Below are positions 1 to 12,027 of a stretch of 64,000 bases of DNA, piece by piece. The notes beneath the pieces are model-generated. The model saw nothing but the letters and a program-made list of their open reading frames with translations, was not told the DNA's origin and ran no database searches. Source of the DNA: Lepidonotus clava (lineage: Eukaryota; Annelida; Polychaeta; Phyllodocida; Polynoidae); contig OW387136.1 in the NCBI GenBank assembly GCA_936440205.1, positions 32,903,927 to 32,967,926 of the forward strand, in the 5' to 3' direction. The position numbers and the translations under genes are program-made. Numbering within the stretch: position 1 is the stretch's first letter; every line of letters starts with the position of its first letter.

Positions 1-394
1 AGTGGTGGCACTCGTATTTAAAAAGTGTACTACTCGCAGAACAAGTTGTAGAGGCTAAAATAATTTTGAAGCATTCTTGCCTCATAAGTAATGCTCTGCA
101 ATTTGAATGTAGGGACTGCCAGCTACCAACATCTTCTGCGAGAGGCACTGTTGGAATTGTACTTATTAGGCTAAGATGCCTGATAGGCCTACATGACAGA
201 TATGGAACGTATTGTCTGGACGGACATGTTCAGGGGCTGTCCGGTCGATGACATATCGCCTAGATGTTGGAAGACCTTTCGACAAATTTATGTGTAGTTC
301 AACATTGTAGAAGATGACAGTTCAGAAACCAGGGCCACAGATTCCCAGGTCGTCAAGCAATTGGCGGGATATTGATTGTTTGTTTCTCTTTTCT

Positions 395-1252
395 TTAACC
401 CCTTCCACCCAATAAGGCCATATTTGGCCTCATGAGGCCATATCCAATAAATAGGGCATTGTTTTGGGCATATTTGCTTACCATTTAGCAAACAACTTAA
501 CATAATGCCCTGAGACCTAAACCCTAATTTTCGCTAAGGGTTGACAATATCCTCAGTTTTTATTTCATCTCCCTAGGTCGTGTAGTTCTTTCAGAATGCA
601 TGTTCTAGTGCAGGCCTCTTGCTTCAGTGAAGGATCTGCCCATAAAAACTGTCTTGAGTACATTTTTAATGAAAATACTAGAAAAATAAAGATGTTTGGA
701 CATTATATGTGTCAAAAATTGACTTTTGTGAAATTTTCTGGAGATTATTTTGATACCTGTGAAAATTTCAAAATTTTCTTCAACATTGCATTCTGGGTAA
801 TTTACTATAGAACGTTTTTTTTCGAAGATATCTTCACAAAAAGTGAGGATAGTATGTTACCATGGCAACAGAATAAAGAATTTTATGGTCGAATAGAATG
901 CTTTTTCATAATCCATGTAAAGGGTGTCCTTATCTTCATAAAACTTCAAACAGTTAATGAAAAGATTTATTCAATCAAAATTTGTAATGTTTTCAACATT
1001 TGCATCATGTATGAACCTAATCATTTTATTACTATACATGGCATAATCAAATAGCTATAACATAGAAAGGGGTAAATAAGGCAACTTGAGGGGTTTTCTC
1101 ATGTTTATCAAGTTGGGAATTTCAAACAGTCATATCTCAGCAATAAATGGGATTATTTCTAAATGGTTTTCACTGTCTAAAAGAAAACAATCTGTACTTT
1201 AATGAAAAAAAAGGATCCCATTGCCATAGGAATTAAGGGTTGAAGGGGTTAA
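395..1252. mobile_element. piggyBac-type MITE with TTAA ends
   Basis: The left end reads TTAACCCCTTCCACCC and the right end is its inverted match, GGGTTGAAGGGGTTAA, giving terminal inverted repeats of about 16 bp with TTAA at both boundaries, the target used by piggyBac transposases. No transposase frame is present; the open frame inside is AT-rich and unrecognised. Near the left end is the perfect palindrome GGCCTCATGAGGCC. The interior shares motifs with the 890-bp element at 10753 (AAAATTTTC runs, a GCAT(T/C)(C/A)TGGG motif, TTACCATGG), suggesting a distant family link. Confidence 0.75.
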
Positions 1253-3064
1253 TGAAAAAAAAATCTTAAATGCTATAGTATTCTGAATAAATCCTCCTTT
1301 CTGTGGAGTACCCCCGCTGGAGGAAGTCACAGAAGGAGGCAGGAGGAACAGGCAGGAGGAGATTTACCCTCACCTGACTCCCCGCGGCAGGCCGGCCGAC
1401 TTGACGATACCCCGGAGACCACCGGAAACTGCTCGGCCCGACAGCCGGGCAGCAGTTTCCGGCCGAGGATCTTTGAGGTGCACGCGATGAATTCGGATGG
1501 TGCAATCAAGACGTGTGGGCCGGGTGTCAGTTGTAACGGAGACGTGTAACGAGGGGAAGGGGCTGGGGCTGCCCGGGTTGGAGCCTCAGGGATACGAATT
1601 GGGAACTGGAGTCTACCAGTTTAGTGTTACTGTAATAGTTACATATAAGTGTATGGACCAAAGTTGACCAAAGTTAGAAACTCATGCGTACTAGTTTGGA
1701 ACTATTCTGCATCCTCATTTCAATATAATGTATATATTATATAATATACATAGATTAAAGCATTTGTATATCTCTCTCTGTATATATATGTACATATACA
1801 TATACATAACGGTTTCAGAGAATTCGAGTTCTTCGGAAATAATTGAGGGATTACATGGTATTGTTGCTGCCTGCAGTGAATATAATTGGGGAACCCTGCA
1901 AAATTGGTCTGGCTGTGGAATTCAACAATCTCAGGCTTAAATTTCATCGTGAGCGGTCGCTGCATACTGCGATGTTGCATGGGTTAAGCTGCTAATATTG
2001 GGCGTACCTCTCATTCCCCATCCACTAAATCAGTTAAGTCCTCCAGCCATTACCCAATTGTATGGGCTAGCAGTCAGGCTGGATCGTTTTCAAATGAACT
2101 CGATGAATTGACCTAGCACTTGAAAATATATCAGTATGCTATAACCGCTCAATCTCAGATTGTGCGTGACAGCTTATTCCCATTCTTTGGGGACCGGCCA
2201 GTTCGATTTAAAACCTGGCCGCTGGGTATACTTATTGAGAAGGTCTCGCGGGTAGGGAGCATTCTATACAGAAATGTTGTATAATTTTCTATCCATGAAT
2301 GGCCATACATTAAATTATACTATACTGTAGTAAAAGGTTGTAGGGCTTACAGCTGTGCTTATAAAACAGCAACGCTTTTATTCCCCCAAGGGCATGCAGG
2401 ACTCTTTTAAGTCTGGAACTGCAGAGCCATACTGACATATCTTTACCGTAAGAATTGTCATTCACACAGGCAAGGTTAGAAATTCATACACGTTGATGGT
2501 AAATTCAATAATATCATAACCCTTAAGTTCCTTTGAAAATGATACAAAACAATATGCTAGAAAGGCAACATATTCAAACGGCCTTTGCGCAAGGACCCAG
2601 CAGCGTATAATAACAACCCTATCACTAAATATTATCAGTATTAATTTAGACCCTAAAAACAGGGGCCACTAACTGCCACTCCTGTCAGAGGAACCCATTC
2701 TCGACGAGGGGAAAGTCTGGGGAGTAATGACACAAAGGGAGTGCTTGGCGGAGATGGACGAGTGTTTAGTTACAGGGGAGCAGTGAAACATTTCATCTCC
2801 CTTGTCATGTGCTCCATCATAGTGTCATCAGAACACGGTGAACCATCAAATAAATGCATCCTGACTTAGCCAGACGAATGGTCAGCTATGAACCAAGTCC
2901 ATTCGTCACAACGTTTATCAGAGACTTTTCTACAGTGACGGGTTTATCTCAAATATTGCGCATGATAAAAATATTTTTGTGATCAGGTTTAATCAGTTCA
3001 TAATCAGTTCACCTCATTATCAATGTTGTTTGTATATACAACATGTTCAACCACATTACTGTTT
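1253..3064. other. Intronic stretch, no gene seen
   Basis: It holds a GC-rich segment (about 1300-1610) and an AT-rich low-complexity patch with TATA repeats (about 1725-1812). Otherwise it is unique-looking sequence. Nothing coding is supported. Confidence 0.6.
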
Positions 3065-3075
3065 TGATTCGTCTA

Positions 3076-3141
3076 TCAGTCTGGAAAGAACCCATAAGGG
3101 TTGGCCGGACGTTAAACTACCCCAACAAACAAACAAACAAA
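3076..3141 (+). mobile_element. Short 5'-truncated retroposon with 11-bp target duplication
   Basis: A 66-bp insert ends in GGCCGGACGTTAAACTACC followed by a CAAA-repeat tail. It is flanked by a perfect direct repeat TGATTCGTCTA (3065-3075 and 3142-3152), the signature of target-primed reverse transcription. GTTAAAC plus an A/C-rich tail is typical of SINE and LINE 3' ends in marine invertebrates, from memory. The element is too short to assign to a family. Confidence 0.7.
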
Positions 3142-3852
3142 TGATTCGTCTACTCCTTTATGCCAAATCATGTTATACCCAAGATTCATTGGAACATGAT
3201 GGAGACATTCAGTATATATGTACGTACCAAGATTTGCATCGATATGTACGTACACAAGGGACCTGCGGTGCAGAAACAGTAGGTCCATTCCCCATGTACA
3301 CTCTGTGATTTACCTCGGAAATCTTTTGTACAACCACAACCTTTGTAGATTATTTTGCGATTACATTTGGATATTAATATTATTTAGAGGCGAAATGACA
3401 TGTTGGTTCTGTACTCCAATAATGACAAAAAAGATGCTGGTTCTCGGAGGGTGCCCCAGGACAGACATTATGACTTGTTTCCTTCGGCAGTCAACTTGCC
3501 ATTGCATTTTATTATACATAGCAGGTGTGATCTTTAAGCCAAGTTTACGCCGAAATTGCATGTATGTTCTTTTGAAAGTGCTTGAGATAAGGGGAAATAT
3601 TGACAGTATGCTGTATTACATTATCGATATTAAATCGTTTGGTGTGGTCACCTAACATACAGATTTCGGTGATTTATACGGTATTTTCTAAGGATATTAC
3701 GAGTCTTTCTGAAAAAGGCCTTAAAATCGTTGGGTATAACCCTGGTCTGACGTCCCTTCTCCGTTCTCCCTCTTGGGGTGAAGGCGGCGCCTCGTCTTTC
3801 ATCCCGGAGATGGCCACCTGATGGCTAAGGAAGCAGGTCGGGGCTCTGGGGA

Positions 3853-4213
3853 GGGGGGAGGCACTGACTCTGGGAAGGTTACAATTAACCCACTGCCAAA
3901 CTACCGCCCCTGCTTTTTGTGACGGACCGCTCCTGAATTTTAGTTGAATGCCCGTATTTGGATGAAACACAGGTCACCGGCCTTAACAATCAGGGTGTTT
4001 CAATACCAGCAAAATATACAAAATCACCAAAACTGCTTAGGATAACTTGTTATAAAGCCTCTTTTTTTCGTGTAAATATATATATTGCTATATTGACGTT
4101 TTTTGCTTTAAAAGTAGTTGACACCCCCCCCCCCCCCCCCCCCGTTTTGACATGCACCCCCCCTTCATGGATCCGTTTGACAGTGGGTACTTTTTCAAGT
4201 CCAAGGGCCCCCC
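3853..4213. mobile_element. GGGGGGCACT-ended repeat, copy A
   Basis: The left end (GGGGGGAGGCACTGACTC, then CCACTGCCAAACTAC) and the inverted right end (TTTGACAGTGGGTAC ... GGGCCCCCC) mirror each other. The layout matches copies at 7391 and 48944, including an inner AAAATCACCAAAA(C/T)TGCT. A 20-nt C tract (4124-4143) lies inside. No frame for a transposase exists. It is a non-autonomous inverted-repeat element of unknown superfamily. Confidence 0.6.
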
Positions 4214-4490
4214 GGGGGCGGGACGTTTATACCCCGCTAGGGGAGAGGCCAACAACTGCACTGCTGTTCGATAGACAAGGCAGCAGGTTGGCAGGCAGAG
4301 GCAGCGGTGGGTATAACAGAACGACTGGGGAGATTCGCCATTTCCCAAAATCAAGATGGAACTGGTGTTTTCTTGACAAGCAAGGTCGATATCAGTGAGC
4401 GCCTGGTGCCTTTTGCTGGTCGAGACTGCCATTCACCCAAAGAAATGTTGGCGCACAAGATGTCTGTGGTTCTTTTTTAATTCCAGCCAC

Positions 4491-4865
4491 TTCCACTGAC
4501 ATAATGTCATCATCTTAAAGAAAAGGAACAAAATCAATTAATGAGGAATAGAAAAAGACTAGATCTTTCTTACAAAAAAAAGTTATTGGATGACATAATG
4601 TCATCATCAAAAATATAAAAGTAAAAAAATCATTCAATGAAGAATAGAAAAATAACTAGATCTTTTGAAAAAATGTTATTGGATTTGTGTAAGACTTATG
4701 GTACCAAGGTCTCAAGAGACAGTCAAATTCCACTGACATAATGTCATCATCAAAAAGAAAAAAAGTAAAAAAAATGATTCAATGAAGAATAGAAAAAGAA
4801 CTAGATCTTTTGAAAAAATGTTATTGGATTTGTGTAAGACTTATGGTACCAAGGTCTCAAGAAAT
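4491..4865. repeat. Three tandem units with a TGACATnATGTCA palindrome
   Basis: Units begin near 4492, 4585 and 4728. Each starts with TGACATAATGTCATCATC, continues through an A-rich stretch and a CTAGATCTTT motif, and the last two end with GGTACCAAGGTCTCAAGA. Units two and three are almost identical with a period of 143 bp; unit one lacks the 3' part. This is a local tandem duplication carrying a near-perfect 13-bp palindrome per unit. Confidence 0.75.
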
Positions 4866-7390
4866 AGGCAAATGTCAAAGAAACTGGTGGGAAAAAAGTT
4901 CACGCTGAAGGGTGTTTTCTTTTCTCCACATCCTCCGGCACCTTTCCTTGCCTGTCGGCGGAGGTGTTGCGGGCCGTACCGTAGGGGGTACGTTCAATGT
5001 TTGAAGTTGAACACTTGGCCGAAGCAGTGCTGACGTAAAGATCGATAAGTCTAAGACCGTAAAACGCAACCAGAACGGGGGAAGGTGTAAGAAGTCAATG
5101 GTTTCCCTGAGACTGCCCATTACCGGCTACAACAGCCCGGCAGGAGCCCCCGTATTGTGAGAACCCCCATCGGGAGGTGGTGCCTCTTGTAGGTGCCTTA
5201 GCCTTGTTTATATATGCTGCAGTGCAATGCCAGGAACAATACTGCTCTCTGCATCAAAGCAGTAAGCTGAGAGTGTAACTCGGGACAGCCGAGAAATAGG
5301 TGAATATGTAGTAGGAAGTGTTATTCAAACAAAGTCTATTGTGATATGCACTTAAAAAGAAGTTGCATTGGTAAAGCACCTGGAATGGGTCTATTGTATT
5401 ACGAACGCATGTTCCCTTTGATGTTTATAACATTTGTTACCCACTAACTGTATAAGTTTGTGTTTCCAATTTATGGTTGGTGTTGATAGTGCATGGATAT
5501 ATTGTTCATGCCGCCAGTTCGGGTGCATTTGTAATATAAACGCTGCTAGCATATCTTTTCAAACACACAGATACAATTACATGTTGAAAGAACACACATC
5601 AGTTGACCATCTTATGTATCTCTATGAGTTGACACAGGTTATTTACACAGCAATAGCCTATATCAGGTAATGAAATTTTGATTGGACACATTTACGTCGA
5701 CCACATGTTGTATTGAGAAGGACTCTGAGTACTAGACTATTGGCGTTTAGTGTTCAGTGGGCGACATGTTTACAGAAAACACGTCAGTGTAGCATGTGAA
5801 GCATGTGAGGCGGACTGACCACCGGGGGGGGGGGGGGGGGGGGCATGCAGGTGGTCTGGGTCAGCCCGGCCAGGGCCTGGTGTATGGACAGCTGTGGCCA
5901 CTTGGACATAAAGTGGGCTCATACTAAGACCAAGGCCCAGAATACACATAGGGCTCAGACTGGGCTCATACATGTAGAAACCTCTTTAACGTGAGGCCTT
6001 GATCATGAGTTGAGTAGTTCCACCACTGAACACAAATTATTACCTATGTAAGGTTATTTTCAATCCTGATGAAGGCATCCCAAATTAGTCAATTCGCAGA
6101 TCGACAAGCATCATTAAAACAATGTTATAAGTCCACCACAAGTCTGTCGTTGCATGAGTCCGGCGTAGAATATTTTATGGAATTAGTACTTGGTACCTTC
6201 CTGTTATACAGGGTTGGAATAATGTGTTAAGTAAGAAAATAATGGAGCAAATCAAAAAGATTTTGAGCAGCGCGGCTGTTCAACTTAGCCAATGAACTGC
6301 ATTGATTTTGCGACCTTTCAAAACAATTGTCTTGTAGTTTGGAATAATGTGTTGGACAAAACGCAAAGAGTTAAGTTGTTCGTGACGTAAAATCTTCAAG
6401 GCCTCAGCTGGTAAAGTCCCGCGGGAAACTAGGCCCTACGTGTCTGTAACAAAGTCTTATAGACCGATAGATGAAGAACTGAGAAATGTACTACACTGTC
6501 TGTACTTTACCGTATAATGATGTTTGTTACACAAGCAAATGCAATCTCCAGACATTAAATTATGGGCCCATCAAAGGGAATTTCGACTGAAAGCCAATTT
6601 TATGCACAAATCCTACAAACAAAACTGCAAATGGACGTGTTCATATTCAAATAAAAGTAATCTAGTGGTTCTTCAACTATTGTATTTGATGATGAAAAAA
6701 TGAAAATGAAACGATCTCGAGCAACGCGATTTAACACAAACACGTTGATTAATGTCTTCAAATTTCAAATAGATTGACCATCCGCTTTACCGACCATATC
6801 ACTGTGGATGGAGAATTTCTCCTGAACCAAATTACAACATTCAGATCTATATTCTCATAATACACCTAGGTATCTAATGAGAAAAATGCCTTTATTTCCA
6901 TTTTGCTGAGTTGTTGTAAATTGTACAGTTAATTTCCACTTAAAGGGGTATAGTTTTTGTTGCTGTTGCCAATATGAGAGTCTCGGTCGACAGTTGGCCT
7001 GTCTAATTCACAGTATATTACAACTACTTGTGATCGTCCCCAGACAGCCTCTCCACCCAGCAGGGAACGGTTCCCACACTACTTCTCACTGAATCCCCTC
7101 TATTCACTCCGATCCCTCCCCCACCTGGACAAAATCAGAACCGAGGGGACTACAGCACAGAAAGTCACCGCTAAGCCACCCTCAGCCTTTTCACCTGGAG
7201 GACTCTTCGGGTGAGGCCTAACGGCTGGTTAGAAAAGTTTGATGGCCATCAAAGGAAAGTTTGAAATTCCTGGCCTGCACATAGACCTCCCGGCAGGTAG
7301 CTGTTGGGAGGTAAGGGTCTCTCTCCTCAGGCTGAATACAAGTGGACTGAAGCCAGCAGGTGTATATTCTTTGGTCTGTGGAGCTCTGAA
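4866..7390. other. Intronic stretch, no gene seen
   Basis: The only clear structure is a 20-nt G tract at 5824-5843. The remainder is unique, moderately AT-rich sequence with no supported exon. Confidence 0.6.
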
Positions 7391-7808
7391 GGGGGGCACT
7401 TGGGCTTGAAAAGGTGCCCACTGCCAAATGGATCGACGAAGCAGAGGCGGCGAACGTCAAAATTGACTGGCAATCAACCACTTTTTAAGCCAAAAAAAAA
7501 GGGGGGGGGGGGTAAACTAGATTCATAGAACAATGTAAATACATTGTATAGGGAAAATATCTAGAAAAATAGCATTATTGCTACGTTATCTCACACAGGA
7601 AAACTGATATAATTGGATTAGAAGTTTTCCTAAACAGTTTTGGTAATTTTTGTATTTTTTCGGTATCGACACACTCTGAATTTTGCGAGCAGTTATTTAT
7701 AAACCCAAAAAATAAGAGGCGATTAACAAAGATTCAGGAGCGGTCACTCACAAAAAGTAGGGGAGGTAGTTTGCCATTGGGTTAACCTTCAAGGATTCAG
7801 TGCCCCCC
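7391..7808. mobile_element. GGGGGGCACT-ended repeat, copy B (opposite orientation)
   Basis: It starts GGGGGGCACTTGGGCTTGAA and ends in AGGATTCAGTGCCCCCC, with inner inverted matches CCACTGCCAAA and TTTGCCATTGGG. A junction of nine A and twelve G (7492-7512) lies inside. In copies A and C the GGCACTGACTC-type end is on the left, so this copy is inverted. Confidence 0.6.
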
Positions 7809-8956
7809 TCCCCTCAGGAGCCAGGCTCAGACCCAGGAAGGGCCGACCTAAGGGACAAAGGGACCAGTAGCAGCCCGGCGGCTCCCTTCACATGGCGGTG
7901 TCTGTAGGGTCCGCCACGGTATGTCCTATGTACAAACCACAAACATTCTCCTAATTAGGTTTGCTCCCAGGGTGCCCAACTGGAAGACGCACCTTAGCTG
8001 CTGGAGGTGTGTATTTACCTAGGTTTTACCTGGGGTACAGGTAGCCCATTGAAGGTGTCAGGGGCTCACCTGAGGAGATCTGTCAGGGCTGACCCCTACC
8101 TGTGTCAAGCCTTACCCCGGTCCCGACCCCTTTTGTTCCCCCTGACGCCCAGGGGTTCATTGAAGATGAAGTGCCACATTTAGTGATTTACAACAGCCAG
8201 AACAAATAAAAAGTAACAACCGGAAAAAACGGACCCTGATACTCTAAAAAGAAGGACCTGAATTTGCTGCTTAACATTTATTGCACTTTTAGCAGGGAAA
8301 GGATAGTGAAATATCTGTACTGTCATAGCATAGAGAGTAAAATTACTCTCCATGGTTATAGGTATTGGCTCTATTAGACTCAATTTGTTAATTAGACTCA
8401 GTGTCAAACTGTCTAAAAAAAAAAGGTATTAATGATATCAGTATGGAATCCACATGGAACGTCAATTTCATGCCAATTTGTATACCAATCTTTCACATTT
8501 TCTGCAAATTAAATTTGACAGATATTAATTTTGTCAAGATTCTGTCCCCAGGGGTTGAAGCACTGGTACTGCCTTAATGTGGTGCTTTATACATTAGTTA
8601 TTGTGATGCAGGAGGACGCAGAAAATAAGTTGATGCACCAGAGCAGCCATTTATAACGGCTCCGTGTCTGCATACCTCGCCCCGTGTCAGGAGGCCCCGT
8701 GTCTCCTGGTGGTGGTCAGTTCCCAGCTGACGCCCACCTCACTGACCAGTGGTACAGATTGACCGGCCATGGGATCGGGGGGTCAAGGGCGCGGGGGGGG
8801 GGGGGGTCAGACTGCTGGGACTCTGTGCTACAGTTCCTGTGACCCCCTGCACTGCCCTATGTATGTATACAGTACCCAGGACGGCACAGAGAGCTCAATC
8901 TATAGGCCAAGGTTTATGTAGGCCGTGTTTATTTTCTCATTACTGAACTATTCTTC

Positions 8957-9019
8957 GATGTACAGAATTTGTATGGTATACACTGGACCAGCTAATATAC
9001 CACACTAATTCTGTACATC
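8957..9019 (+). ncRNA. miRNA-precursor-sized hairpin (candidate)
   Basis: Arms 8957-8980 and 8996-9019 pair at 22 of 24 positions around a 15-nt loop, and flanking TTCTTC/GAAGAA can extend the stem beyond a bulge. Two mismatches lie near the middle, in the style of a pre-miRNA. The arm begins GATGTACAGAATT, which I do not recognise as a known miRNA seed. It lies in a presumed transcribed intron. A small palindromic MITE would look alike. Confidence 0.35.
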
Positions 9020-9623
9020 AATTTTGAAGAAATAAGTGGGAATGTGGGAAGTTTGTTTGGAAACCTACATTTTACAAAATGTCACACCTGTGACAAATTT
9101 GTTACACTAGTTACTATTATGCCAGGTATGGGTGCATTCTGTTCGAGCACAGTTCTTAATTTTATAGTGCAAAATTTTAACAAAATTTGCAAAACGAATT
9201 TTTGAAGTTTACACCATATTGCCCATACAAATGTTGTAAATCTATAACGCTTTGATAAGTATAACAACTTTTATTGACAGTTAAAGTAATACGAATTTAT
9301 GTAATTTGCAATTGCCCAAAATCGTCATTTGTCAGATATGACCTGTAGATACTCAGCCAACGTTTAAAGAATGTGGCTATTCAAACAATGGAGTTCTGGT
9401 GAGAAGGGCGCCAGAGTCCAGCCGTTGGTCAAGTGGTGCAGATAGTTTGACCGTCCGTACATCGAAGGGGTGACTCATGGTACAGGTAGGTGGGGGTCAA
9501 TACGCTGAAGGTGTGTGTGCTGGGGGGCGGACACTTACCTGGGCAGGTGTACCGGACATGGGGCAGGGCGGGGGGGGGGGGGAGAGATACCCCGCCGCCG
9601 GCCATCTGTGGGGAGGGTGGGTG

Positions 9624-9847
9624 AAGGCCCTAATGCACTACACGACTTGGGCTGCGATATTGGGTGCGATATGATCATCGGATGATATGGCAAACAAGAC
9701 ACATACAGCAATGATGTAATTGTGAACATAAATGGTAACTTGGAGTCTCTCACATCAGTGTAATAGAAGAATTGTATCTCTAATATTTGCGATTTCTCTG
9801 CGACCTCGTCATATCGCAGCCCTTGTCGTGTAGTGTGATATTGCCTT
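9624..9847. mobile_element. ACACGAC-ended MITE, copy 1
   Basis: Terminal inverted repeats of about 35 bp share CACTACACGAC and GGGCTGCGATAT. The 224-bp element has no coding capacity. A second copy in opposite orientation lies at 46149; the shared inner part includes TTAGAGATACA/TGTATCTCTAA and GAGAAATCGCA/TGCGATTTCTC. Confidence 0.75.
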
Positions 9848-10752
9848 TATGGAGAAGGGGGGAGGGGCTGGAACATCAGGGATCGGCGACCCGGGCTAAA
9901 GGAATTTACGCTTTGAATTCTGAGTCATCAATTTCTACTTCTTCTTTGGGTCTTTGTGATTTCGAGAAAGATAGCAGCTTCTTTGTTACAATAATCTGCC
10001 GTTGCTCAGATCTGCTTATGACATAATTGGGCTGGGTCACCTAGTTTTGTGTTGGTGTAACTGACTTCCATTGTCCCCTTTTCGGATGCATTGTGAGCCG
10101 ACAAGTTAGTGGGGTACAGTTAGCCTATCCACTACAGGGTGAAGGCCTCGTTCCTGTTTGATTTCTTGATGAGAAATTCATCAATCATGAATCAGTGAAG
10201 CTGTCAGGTGTAAGCTGTTGTCAAAGAACCGGTGAAACAAGCTTAATTCCATCGATTCGGCATTAGATGTTTCAAAGAACTAGGTACGACATTGATTATT
10301 TGCTTCAGTATCTATGGGGGGGATGGCCAGTTTGAAGTTATTAATAATCGTATCACAAGGTACATGTATGTGTCTTGAAGCAGAGACATTGGTTTTGTAT
10401 CTTCTTTAAACTGTTATGCATGTTATGCCTAAAGAAAGTTTTAAAAAAAAACAATGTAATATATTTCTCATTCTTTGGCCTACACAAAATCACATTCGCA
10501 CTATTTTCAGCCACCTGTAAAAGCACAGCTAGCTTCTTCATTCTAAGAAAGGTTAGATTGAAAGGCTTGTTTGTTGACAGGAAAGGGGCCGGAAAGGTAG
10601 AGCTTACGATTCACATGGGGAATCTAAAATGCTGTATCCCAAACATAGACACAGTCTACGCGTCTCAAGGCTATCGCCCAATCCATCTTAAACAGTGTTT
10701 CCTGTCAGAAGCTCACCTCTCGCCTCTATAATATAAGCACTCTTTACAATTT

Positions 10753-11644
10753 GGGAGCATATTTGGGAAAAGGTACCTAATGACATATTTGGCCACCCTG
10801 TGGCTGCTAGTTCTGGAGGTTTGTTCATATCATGAAACAATCACTTAACATGCAGCTAAAAGTTATGTTTTATAATGTTTCTGAAGTCCCAAGGAGTCTT
10901 CTACTCTTTGTTTTATCATTCTATGATATTTAGTTCCTTCGCAATCTTATATACAATATAGGCCATTATGCTCAATTTGGGCCAAATCTGTCAGTATCTG
11001 GCAGAAATTGACTCTTTGATACATTAATCATGAAATATATGGGGAAATAACTATTTTTTAAGTTATTTTGTGAAAATTTTGACTTACATGAAATTTTCTA
11101 AAGATTCTCATGACATTTACTAAAAAATCAAAATTTTCATAAGCAATGCATCATGGGAAAATCAAAATGGAACATTTATAGCAGAATTTCTGCGCATAAT
11201 CTAGGTTAGCGAGTTACCATGGTTACGGTAAAAAGAATATAGAAAATGAAAAGAACATTTTTTCACAGGTAATGTAGAAAATGTTTTTACCTCCTCAAAA
11301 CTGAAAACAGTAAGTGGAACAAGCACTCCTGTCAATAGTTATGGCACTTTTAATATTCTCAGAAATAAGAAAACTTAATTTCTTGATAAACATAAGAAAC
11401 TATAAGTCGCTATAACATGGAAGTAACAACAGCAATTGGGAATAAGGGGTTCTCAATGTACAAGAGGTGGGTAGGTTCATACATGTTTATCTCAGGTTCT
11501 ATCAGGAATATTTCAAAATGGTTTGTAGCATTTGAAAGAGTAGGTTCTCTACAATAAGAATAATGCTGACACATTTCCCCATGTTTCATGTGATTTTGTG
11601 ACCTCATTATTTGCCATTAGGTACCTTTTCCCAGATACGCTCCC
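10753..11644. mobile_element. 890-bp MITE, copy 1
   Basis: The ends GGGAGCATATTTGGGAAAAG and its inverted partner form terminal inverted repeats of about 33 bp running through GGTACCTAATG. Possible 5-bp target duplication AATTT. Copy 2 at 24083 is nearly identical over the full length, so transposition was fairly recent. No transposase is encoded. The inner TTTTTTCACAG|GTAATG resembles a weak recursive splice site. Confidence 0.85.
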
Positions 11645-11988
11645 AATTTTTGCTTTTTTCTTTGCAACATATTTCCCACCCAGCCAGGACACAAAACTAC
11701 CTCTTTGTGTTTTGTACCTTTTCCTCTTCCTTGGGAACATGTGAATGCAACCCAACTTCATTATGGTCCCTGTTGTGTGTTTTGTACACATGACTGTGAC
11801 AGAGACACAGACGGAGAGGTATTTAATGCAGACCATTCTGTGTTAAACCTCGGTGACGTGAGGCATGGCGAACGGTGAGGAGATGTTTATACAAGTATTG
11901 GGCCTTCTCAAGCTCCTTCTTTTGGCAGCCCCTGCGCCTCGACAGTCCTGAAAGTAGGGCCTTTAATTCCCCGGTAAGAGCCAAACAT

Positions 11989-12027
11989 AGACCTTACCAC
12001 TTTACGTTATGTAAAGTGGTAAGGTCT
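11989..12027. repeat. Perfect 17-bp hairpin with 5-nt loop
   Basis: AGACCTTACCACTTTAC at 11989-12005 is followed by GTTAT and the exact reverse complement at 12011-12027. No T tract follows, so it does not look like a terminator; its role is unknown. Confidence 0.7.

Noticed and set aside
2180-2230. CCAGTTCGATTTAAAACCTGG considered as a tRNA T-arm
   Set aside because: No matching A box or acceptor stem; no tRNA could be supported anywhere in the window.
11410-11836. Minus-strand frames of 65-95 codons, with one recurring at 24686
   Set aside because: They lie in or across the end of the 890-bp MITE; the repetition reflects the transposon, not a gene family.
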